Assembly (NCBI GenBank): GCA_947449875.1
Contig: CANFSY010000005.1
Coordinates: forward strand, 1-58,125
Source of the DNA: Paracoccaceae bacterium
GTDB taxonomy: Bacteria; Pseudomonadota; Alphaproteobacteria; Rhodobacterales; Rhodobacteraceae
Direction of reading: 5' to 3'
Length of the DNA stretch: 58,125 bases
Both the position numbers and the translations under genes were made by a program. Shown here one piece after another: positions 52,039 through 58,125 of this stretch. The notes beneath the pieces are model-generated. The model saw nothing but the letters and a program-made list of their open reading frames with translations, did not search any database and was not told the DNA's origin. Every line of letters starts with the position of its first letter. Position 1 is the first letter of the stretch.

Positions 52039-52245
52039 GTGCCGCGCACGGGCCAGTTGACAAGCGCCCCCTGTCATCCCCAAATGTAAAGGATGCGTGC
52101 AAGAGGTCCCCTGCCTTGCCTATCCGATGCGGCCCCACAAAGGGGCACCGCCACAGGGGGTGAGTGCGCTGTAAATCCAAGGAAAAAAGGTTCTAACCCG
52201 CCGGATCGCGTGATCCGTCGGCATCTTCATGCTTAGGAGGCATCC

Positions 52246-52821
52246 ATGCGGTACCAAATCACCGGCAAGCAGATCGACATCGGCGAAGCGCTGCAAACAC
52301 ATGTGAAATCCGAACTGGGCGAGATTGTCGAAAAATACGCCCAACGGCCCACAGATGCCTCTATCGTCTTTTCAAAAGCCGGCTACGAACATGTGTGCGA
52401 GGCGGTGATTCATCTGTCCACCGGCCTGACCGCCCATGCCAAGGGCCATGCGACCGAAATTTATGCGGCCTTCGAATCGTGCCGCGAAAAAATGGACAAG
52501 CAACTGCGCCGCTACAAGCGCCGTCTGCGCAACCACCATTCGCACCGGACGGAACCTGTTGAATATGGGGTGGGTGCGTCTTATATCCTCGCTCCAACCC
52601 AAGAACCGGAAGATACAGACACAGCCCCCGTTTCCCATGTCATCATTGCCGAGATGGAAGCGAAAATCCCGTCGCTGACCGTGGGCGAGGCTGTTATGCA
52701 ACTGGAACTGGGCGGGCAAAAGTTTCTGGTGTTTCGCAATCTGGGCCATGGCGGGGTCAACGTGGTTTATGTGCGCGACGATGGCAACATTGGCTGGATT
52801 GACCCCAAGAATGAGACGTAA
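52246..52821 (+). CDS. hpf: ribosome hibernation promoting factor HPF (long form)
   Basis: A 191-aa protein. N-terminal S30AE domain: MRYQITGKQIDIGEALQTHV, with CREKMDKQLRRYKRRLRNHH. C-terminal dimerisation domain: GEAVMQLELGGQKFLVFRNL, ending YVRDDGNIGWIDPK. The long form makes 100S ribosome dimers in stationary phase. A strong TAGGAGG ribosome binding site precedes it. A small inverted repeat GGATCGCGTGATCC (52203-52216) lies in its leader. Confidence 0.95.
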   Translation: MRYQITGKQIDIGEALQTHVKSELGEIVEKYAQRPTDASIVFSKAGYEHVCEAVIHLSTGLTAHAKGHATEIYAAFESCREKMDKQLRRYKRRLRNHHSHRTEPVEYGVGASYILAPTQEPEDTDTAPVSHVIIAEMEAKIPSLTVGEAVMQLELGGQKFLVFRNLGHGGVNVVYVRDDGNIGWIDPKNET

Positions 52822-52860
52822 TCCGCGGCTGCGGCCGGTATAAGCAGGTAGATAAGGCCC

Positions 52861-53325
52861 ATGGAACTTTCGAAACTGCTTATGCCGGGCGCGGTGCGCT
52901 TCATTGGCCAGTTGACGGGCAAAAAGCGCCTGTTTCAGGAACTAGGCGAGATTGCAGCACAGGCCTATGGGCTGAACGCCTCGGTCGCGACCGATGGGCT
53001 GCAAGAGCGCGAAAGCCTTGGGGCCACGGGCGTGGGCCACGGCATAGCCCTGCCCCATGCCCGTTTGGATGATTTAGACCGGATCGTTGCCGTCTTCTTG
53101 CGGATGGAAAAACCGCTGGATTATGATTCGGTCGACCGTCAGCCGGTGGATTTGATCGTTGGCCTGTTTGCGCCCAAAGAATCCGGCGTTGAGCATCTTA
53201 AAGCCTTGGCGCTGGTGTCGCGCACCATGCGCGATCCGGGCATTTGCGCCAAACTGCGCGCCAACACCGACCCCGCCAAGTTGCACGCGATCCTGACCGA
53301 AGCGCGCGCGGTGCAGGCGGCCTGA
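52861..53325 (+). CDS. ptsN: PTS IIA-like nitrogen regulatory protein PtsN
   Basis: A 154-aa EIIA-Ntr protein. The phosphorylatable His lies in GHGIALPHARLDDLDRIVAV, and the family end (DPAKLHAILTEA) is present. It is the terminal acceptor of the nitrogen-PTS and regulates K+ and nitrogen responses. It follows hpf by 39 bases, the common hpf-ptsN pairing, but without rpoN nearby. Confidence 0.94.
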   Translation: MELSKLLMPGAVRFIGQLTGKKRLFQELGEIAAQAYGLNASVATDGLQERESLGATGVGHGIALPHARLDDLDRIVAVFLRMEKPLDYDSVDRQPVDLIVGLFAPKESGVEHLKALALVSRTMRDPGICAKLRANTDPAKLHAILTEARAVQAA

Positions 53326-53334
53326 CCGGGCCGC

Positions 53335-54867
53335 CTAGCTCAGCGTAAAGCCTGCCCAGACACCTGCCGCCAACAGGGCCACAGCCCCCAATGCGGCCCA
53401 GACCAAGGGAACCCCACGGCGTTTGGGCGGCACTTTGGGGCCTTCGGCTTGGGCGATCAGCAAATTCTCGACCAGACGGGGGAGTTTTGGGCCAAAGCGG
53501 GCCAGCACCTCGACCGTGCTGACCAAATCGCGCAGCAAGGCCACAGGGCCCACGTGGCTGCGGATGTAGCTTTCGACCACGGGGCGGGCCACGTCCCAGA
53601 TGTTGATATTGTCGTCCAGACTGCGGGCCACGCCCTCGACCACGACCATGGTGCGCTGCAACAAGATCAGCTCGGTGCGGGTTTGCATGCCGAAGCGTTC
53701 GGTCACTTCGAACAGATAGGCCAAAAGCTTGGCCATCGAAATGCGGTTCGCTTCCATCCCGAAGATCGGCTCGCCCACGGCGCGCAGGGCGGATGCAAAG
53801 GCCTCGACATCGCGGTCGGCGGGGACATAGCCTGCCTCAAAATGCACTTCCGCCACGCGGCGATAGTTGCGCTGGATGAAGCCCATCAAAATTTCGGCAT
53901 AGACTTTGCGGGTATAGGCATCAATCCGGCCCATAATGCCAAAGTCATAGGCGATGATATCGCCATTGGCGGCAACCTTCAGGTTACCTTGGTGCATGTC
54001 GCCGTGAAAAAACCCATCGCGCAGGGCGTGGCTTAGGAACAACTGCAACACGCGGTTGCCCAGTTTCACGCGGTCATGCCCCGCAGCATCCAACGCGGCA
54101 TTGTCTGACAGGCTGATGCCTTCGGCCCAATCCATCGTCATCACCGAACGCCCAGACAGCCGCCAAACGGTTTGGGGCACTTGAAAGCCCGCATCTTTGG
54201 CGGTGTTAGCGCGAAACTCGGAAGCCGAAGCACTTTCCAGCCGCAGGTCCAACTCTCCTAACACAACACCTTCGAAATGCCGGATCACTTCCAGCGGGCG
54301 CAAGCGGCGGGTCGAGGGGAGCAGCAGTTCCAGCGTGCCTGCCGCCAGATAAAAAGCGTCAATGTCTTTGCGAAAGGCGCGTTCGATCCCCGGGCGCAGC
54401 ACCTTTACGGCCACCGCGCGGTCATCTTCCGCCAGCCGCGCCTTGTGCACCTGCGCGATCGACGCCGCAGCGACGGGTTCGGAAAACTCGGCAAAGATGG
54501 TTTCAACGCTTTGGCCCAATTCCGCCGCGACCATGGCCTTGGCCACATCGGTCGAAAAGGGTGGCAACTGGTCTTGCAGGTATTTCAACTGCAACGCCAT
54601 CTTGTCGCCCACGATGTCGGGGCGGGTCGACAGGATTTGGCCGAATTTGATGTAAGACGGCCCCAACGCCGTCAGCGCGCGGGTGACAGGGGGCAGGGCA
54701 GGATCACCGCGCAGCCCCAGCCAGATAAAGGGCCAAGCCAGCGTGCGGGCCAGAATGCGCACCGAAAGGGGGGCGCCAAACCCTTCCAGAATAACCTGTA
54801 TCGCGCCGGTGCGTTCAAACGTAGCACCGGTGCGTATCAGTCGCCAAAGATTGTGCGGTCCCCGCAT
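53335..54867 (-). CDS. ubiB: ubiquinone biosynthesis protein UbiB (ABC1/ADCK kinase-like)
   Basis: A 510-aa protein of the ABC1 family. The KxGQ motif (IKFGQILSTRPDIVGDKMAL), ATP-binding residues around AVKVLRPGIERAFRKDI, and FHGDMHQGNLKVAANGDIIA (the kinase-like loop) are present. A C-terminal membrane helix pair (VWAALGAVALLAAGVWAGFT) follows. It supports ubiquinone synthesis. TGATG overlap with ubiE shows coupling. Confidence 0.95.
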   Translation of the reverse strand: MRGPHNLWRLIRTGATFERTGAIQVILEGFGAPLSVRILARTLAWPFIWLGLRGDPALPPVTRALTALGPSYIKFGQILSTRPDIVGDKMALQLKYLQDQLPPFSTDVAKAMVAAELGQSVETIFAEFSEPVAAASIAQVHKARLAEDDRAVAVKVLRPGIERAFRKDIDAFYLAAGTLELLLPSTRRLRPLEVIRHFEGVVLGELDLRLESASASEFRANTAKDAGFQVPQTVWRLSGRSVMTMDWAEGISLSDNAALDAAGHDRVKLGNRVLQLFLSHALRDGFFHGDMHQGNLKVAANGDIIAYDFGIMGRIDAYTRKVYAEILMGFIQRNYRRVAEVHFEAGYVPADRDVEAFASALRAVGEPIFGMEANRISMAKLLAYLFEVTERFGMQTRTELILLQRTMVVVEGVARSLDDNINIWDVARPVVESYIRSHVGPVALLRDLVSTVEVLARFGPKLPRLVENLLIAQAEGPKVPPKRRGVPLVWAALGAVALLAAGVWAGFTLS

Positions 54868-55613
54868 CAGACCTTCCAGCCTGAATGGAGAGCGGCCACG
54901 CCCATCGTCAGGTTGCGGTATTTCACCTGCGCAAAGCCCGCCTTGCGGATCATCGTGGCGAAAACCTCTTGCTCGGGGAATTTGCGGATTGATTCGACCA
55001 AATACTGGTAGCTGTCACGATCCCCCGTCACCAGCTTGCCCAAGGGCGGGATGATGGTGAAGGAATACAGATCATAAGCCTTTTGCAGCATCTCGTTCGG
55101 AATCTGCGAGAATTCCAACACCATCAACCGCCCACCGGGGCGCAGCACGCGAAACGCCTCGCTTAGCGCGTCTTGCACACGCACCACGTTGCGGATGCCA
55201 AAGCTGATTGTGTAGGCATCAAAGCTGTTGTCAGCAAAGGGCAAGGCCATGGCGTCGCCCACGATCCAGTCCAACCGATCCGACAGGCGCTCCGCCTCGG
55301 CCCGTTTGCGACCTTCGATCAGCATGGATTCGGTCATATCCAGCACGGTCGCCACCGAATCCGGCGCGCGGCCCAAGAAACGAAACGCCACATCGCCGGT
55401 GCCGCCCGCCACATCCAGCAGGCGCTGGCCCGGGCGGGGGTTCAGCCAATCCATCATCGCCTCTTTCCACAGGCGGTGGATGCCGACCGACATCAGGTCA
55501 TTCATGATGTCATATTTGCTGGCGACACGGGTAAAAACCCCATGCACCATGCCGGCCTTGTCATCCTCGTTCACGGTTTGGTAGCCGAAATGGGTGGTGG
55601 AGTGTTCGTTCAT
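54867..55613 (-). CDS. ubiE: ubiquinone/menaquinone C-methyltransferase UbiE
   Basis: A 248-aa SAM methyltransferase. [20 protein letters not shown] is the SAM motif; [20 protein letters not shown], then [13 protein letters not shown] and [17 protein letters not shown] are UbiE signatures. It methylates the C-2 position of the quinone ring precursor. It is divergent from mutM with a 73-base gap. Confidence 0.97.
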   Translation of the reverse strand: MNEHSTTHFGYQTVNEDDKAGMVHGVFTRVASKYDIMNDLMSVGIHRLWKEAMMDWLNPRPGQRLLDVAGGTGDVAFRFLGRAPDSVATVLDMTESMLIEGRKRAEAERLSDRLDWIVGDAMALPFADNSFDAYTISFGIRNVVRVQDALSEAFRVLRPGGRLMVLEFSQIPNEMLQKAYDLYSFTIIPPLGKLVTGDRDSYQYLVESIRKFPEQEVFATMIRKAGFAQVKYRNLTMGVAALHSGWKV

Positions 55614-55686
55614 CGGGGCTTGCCCTTCCTTGGCGTCACAGACCTTATAGGCGGTGTGGGCCAGCGCCTCAACCTATAGGAACCAG

Positions 55687-56532
55687 ATGCCCGAACTGCC
55701 CGAAGTGGAAACCGTCCGCCGTGGCCTTTTGCCCGTGATGGAGGGGCAAAGGATCGACCAAGCACAGGTCAACCGCCCTGATCTGCGCTTTGTTTTGCCC
55801 AAAGACATGGCAGAGCGGTTGACGGGGGTGGTGGTGCAAAGCCTGCGGCGGCGGTCGAAGTATATTCTGGCGGATTTGTCCTCGGGCGAGACGTTGTTGA
55901 TTCATCTGGGCATGTCGGGGCGAATGCTGATTTCGGGCGCGCAGCTGGGGCAGTTTCACCACGACCACCCCGCGCCGCAAAAGCATGACCATGTGGTGCT
56001 GACGATGGAGTCAGGGGCGCGGGTGACCTTTAACGACCCGCGCCGCTTTGGCGCGATGGACCTGATGCCCACCGCCCGCTGGCAGGCGCACAAGCTTTTG
56101 GCCGATCTGGGGCCGGAACCTTTGGGAAATGGCTTTAACGCCGCCTATCTGGCCCAGCGTCTGCAAAACCGCGCCACGCCGATCAAATCGGCGCTGCTGG
56201 ATCAAAAAATCGTCTCGGGTCTTGGCAACATTTATGTCTGCGAAGTGCTGCACCGTGCGCGCATTGCGCCCACACGGCTGGCTGGCGATCTGACGCAGGC
56301 TCAGGCCGCAGCGCTTGTTCCCGTGATTCGCGATGTTCTAACCGAAGCCATCGAGGCCGGCGGATCAAGCCTGCGCGATTACCGCCAAGCGGATGGCGAG
56401 CTGGGCTATTTTCAACACACGTTTCGCGTCTACGACCGCGAGAACCAACCTTGCCCCACCTGTGCCACGCCCATTGTCCGGCTTGTGCAAGCGGGTCGAT
56501 CGTCGTTTTATTGCCCGTCTTGTCAAAGGTGA
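55687..56532 (+). CDS. mutM: formamidopyrimidine-DNA glycosylase MutM (Fpg)
   Basis: A 281-aa base-excision glycosylase/AP lyase. It begins [20 protein letters not shown], with the catalytic Pro2 and Glu3; ATG 55687 is required, so the longer frame to 55654 is rejected. [19 protein letters not shown] and a C-terminal zinc finger ([15 protein letters not shown]...YCPSC) are intact. It removes 8-oxoguanine. Confidence 0.98.
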   Translation: MPELPEVETVRRGLLPVMEGQRIDQAQVNRPDLRFVLPKDMAERLTGVVVQSLRRRSKYILADLSSGETLLIHLGMSGRMLISGAQLGQFHHDHPAPQKHDHVVLTMESGARVTFNDPRRFGAMDLMPTARWQAHKLLADLGPEPLGNGFNAAYLAQRLQNRATPIKSALLDQKIVSGLGNIYVCEVLHRARIAPTRLAGDLTQAQAAALVPVIRDVLTEAIEAGGSSLRDYRQADGELGYFQHTFRVYDRENQPCPTCATPIVRLVQAGRSSFYCPSCQR

Positions 56533-56536
56533 TCTG

Positions 56537-57307
56537 ATGCAAACCCTAATCCTTGAACCGCATGGCTTTGTGCTGCTGATACGTCTGAACCGGCCAGAGG
56601 CGTTGAATGCCCTGAACCAGCAGATGATGGGCGAACTTACCCAAGCCCTAACCCACGCCGATGCAGACCCATTGGTGCGCTGCATTGTGATCACCGGATC
56701 TGACAAAGCCTTTGCCGCAGGGGCCGATGTCAAGGAAATGGTGCATATGTCTTATGCCGATGTGGCCACCGCAGACCTGTACGGCCCCGCCGCCCAAGCC
56801 ATAGCGCGCATCCGCAAGCCGATCATCGCGGCTGTGTCGGGCTATTGCTTGGGTGGGGGGTGCGAGCTTGCGATGCTGTGCGACTTCATCTTGGCATCTG
56901 ACACCGCCCGATTCGGTCAGCCCGAGATTAATCTTGGCATCCTCGCCGGTATGGGCGGAAGCCAGCGGCTGACACGGCTTGTTGGCAAATCAAAATCTAT
57001 GGAAATGCACCTGACTGGCCGCATGATGGACGCCTTAGAAGCAGAACGAGCAGGCCTTGTGTCGCGCATCGTTCCCATGGGGGATCTTGTGGCCGAAGCG
57101 GTCAAAACAGCCACCACGATCGCCGGAAAGTCACTGTTGGCGCTGCGCGCTGCAAAAGAATCGGTCAACCGTGCGCTGGAAGTTCCGTTGTCGGAGGGCC
57201 TGTTGTTTGAGCGGCGCGCCTTTCATGCGGCCTTTGCGACTCAGGACAAAACCGAAGGAATGCAGGCTTTCTTGGAAAAACGTCCCCCCAAGTTTACCGA
57301 CCGATGA
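56537..57307 (+). CDS. enoyl-CoA hydratase
   Basis: A 256-aa crotonase. [11 protein letters not shown] (oxyanion hole), [19 protein letters not shown] (catalytic Glu) and [20 protein letters not shown] (second Glu) are intact. It hydrates 2-enoyl-CoA in fatty-acid breakdown. ATG 56537 lies four bases after the mutM stop; the longer frame is not used. The mutM-ech-rpsT order is common in Rhodobacteraceae near dnaA. Confidence 0.92.
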   Translation: MQTLILEPHGFVLLIRLNRPEALNALNQQMMGELTQALTHADADPLVRCIVITGSDKAFAAGADVKEMVHMSYADVATADLYGPAAQAIARIRKPIIAAVSGYCLGGGCELAMLCDFILASDTARFGQPEINLGILAGMGGSQRLTRLVGKSKSMEMHLTGRMMDALEAERAGLVSRIVPMGDLVAEAVKTATTIAGKSLLALRAAKESVNRALEVPLSEGLLFERRAFHAAFATQDKTEGMQAFLEKRPPKFTDR

Positions 57308-57317
57308 CGAATGCCCG

Positions 57318-57346
57318 TTGACGCGGCGTCAGTCGCGCTCTATAGC
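57318..57346 (+). promoter_or_regulatory. sigma70-type promoter of rpsT
   Basis: TTGACG, 17 bases, TATAGC lies 45 bases before the rpsT start in the gap after the enoyl-CoA hydratase gene. It is a near-consensus housekeeping promoter. Confidence 0.7.
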
Positions 57347-57390
57347 CCCAACCTCAGATCAGATAGACCCAAACGGACACCGAAAAAGAT

Positions 57391-57669
57391 ATGGCAAACA
57401 CCGCCCAAGCCAAAAAGCGCGCCCGCCAATCCGAGGCTCGCCAAGACGTGAACAAGGCGCGCCGTTCGCGGATCCGCACGTTCCTGCGTAAAGTTGAAGA
57501 AGCGCTGGCTTCTGGCAGCCAAGACGCCGCCGCCGCCGCGTTAAAGGCTGCACAGCCCGAAATCATGCGTGGCGTAAGCAAAGGCGTTTTGCACAAGAAC
57601 ACCGTTGCGCGCAAAATCTCGCGCTTGAACCACCGCGTTAAATCGCTGGGTGCTGCGGCCGCTGTCTAA
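57391..57669 (+). CDS. rpsT: 30S ribosomal protein S20
   Basis: A 92-aa, strongly basic, Ala-rich protein. [20 protein letters not shown] and [20 protein letters not shown] are the bS20 signatures. It binds 16S rRNA early in 30S assembly. It has its own sigma70-like promoter and a strong terminator. In this family dnaA typically follows. Confidence 0.98.
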   Translation: MANTAQAKKRARQSEARQDVNKARRSRIRTFLRKVEEALASGSQDAAAAALKAAQPEIMRGVSKGVLHKNTVARKISRLNHRVKSLGAAAAV

Positions 57670-58125
57670 GACAGGCCGAAAGGCAACACTGCCGAAGCGC
57701 ACTCTGAAAAGAGTGCGCTTTTTGCATTTGAGGCTGCGGCCGTTTGTACGAGATTCTTTTGCCAAGACCTGCTGTCAAGCGTGAAGTTCGGTTGCCCTGC
57801 GCCCGAATGGGTTGCTAAGATGATCAGGCGATTCCGGTCGCCTTGGGGGACAGAAGGATTCCAAGCCGTATTTCTGCACTGCCGAACCTGCCAGTTCGGC
57901 CGCATGATGACAGAAAACGGTCAAGGATCCGTGGCTTGGCTGATTTGCTTTTGGGCAGATTGCACAGGCTCATGCAAAACAACGGCTGGCACCGATTCGG
58001 CCGGCCGGCTTTGCTTTTGTTTCGTAGGACGATCACATCTGACCGGACGGGCGGATGTGATGACCTTGACAAGGTGTGCTGAATCCAACGGTGAAACAGG
58101 ATGAATGGGCCTCCCTCTTTTGCCC
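57670..58125. other. intergenic region after rpsT, possible dnaA leader
   Basis: About 456 bases with a terminator (57695-57723) but no firm gene. No consensus DnaA box (TTATCCACA) was seen, so oriC is not called. At 58091 a GTG opens a frame reading VKQDEWASLFCP to the window edge. The early Trp would suit a DnaA N-terminus, and dnaA after rpsT is expected in this group, but 11 codons cannot establish it. Confidence 0.5.
57695..57723 (+). terminator. Rho-independent terminator of rpsT
   Basis: AGCGCACTCT and AGAGTGCGCT form a perfect 10-bp stem with a GAAA loop, followed by TTTT, 26 bases past the rpsT stop. Confidence 0.9.

Noticed and set aside
57724-58125. Chromosome origin near the end of the window
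   Set aside because: No consensus DnaA boxes or AT-rich unwinding repeat could be found, although rpsT-dnaA neighbourhood would be suggestive.
1-58125. CRISPR array, rRNA or complete tRNA genes
   Set aside because: No regularly spaced repeats, rRNA-like segments or full cloverleaf candidates were noticed; only a tRNA-like 3' end at 2854-2881.

Overview
The window reads as chromosomal DNA of a GC-rich alphaproteobacterium, almost certainly a Rhodobacterales/Rhodobacteraceae member. The pointers are a compact CtrA-type (Roseobacter / Rhodobacter 'fla2'-like) flagellar cluster with flaF and flbT, a DUF1217 gene, a flagellin and no fliC/fliD/fliS set; an lptC-lptA-lptB-hpf-ptsN run without rpoN; and a mutM-ubiE-ubiB block leading to rpsT. 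No rRNA, intact tRNA or CRISPR array is visible.

Layout. (1) 1-2881: the right end of an integrated element, all on the minus strand: integrase, an unknown ORF overlapping it, an AlpA-like regulator and a primase-polymerase gene cut by the window edge. It abuts a short tRNA(Phe)-like 3' end and a plus-strand terminator, probably the attachment site. (2) 2947-6956: radC, dnaJ and dnaK (minus), with an RpoH-type promoter before dnaK. (3) 7337-13037: cysQ-kdsB, galU, a MaoC-like dehydratase and a large flavin/iron-sulfur oxidoreductase. (4) 13175-45005: about 32 kb of flagellar genes in divergent blocks. These cover an unknown 330-aa protein, motB, hook and filament-junction proteins, P-ring, export gate, MS-ring, stator, L-ring, rod, ATPase, flagellin and its regulators, hook length control and hook cap. 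(5) 45092-48530: xdhC, a GlfT2-like glycosyltransferase and a small unknown partner. (6) 48621-53325: an RNase D-like nuclease, kdsD, lptCAB, hpf and ptsN. (7) 53335-57669: ubiB and ubiE (minus), then mutM, an enoyl-CoA hydratase and rpsT. The window ends in a non-coding stretch, possibly just at the start of dnaA.

How it fits together. The flagellar block encodes most of one flagellum. CtrA-like half-site pairs (TTAA-N7-TTAA, one mismatch each) lie in four of its promoter gaps, which suggests control by the CckA-ChpT-CtrA phosphorelay. Only FliN of the C-ring is recognisable; fliG and fliM were not found, and a repeat-built 330-aa protein of unknown function sits beside motB. kdsB, kdsD and lptCAB serve Kdo synthesis and LPS transport.

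Best leads: the satellite-like integrated element; the unknown flagellar proteins at 13175 and 25673; the cluster of long G/C homopolymers in the stator-side genes, including a C10 tract inside a coding sequence; and the GlfT2-like gene with its small partner. All functional calls come from reading motifs in the sequence; no searches were run.
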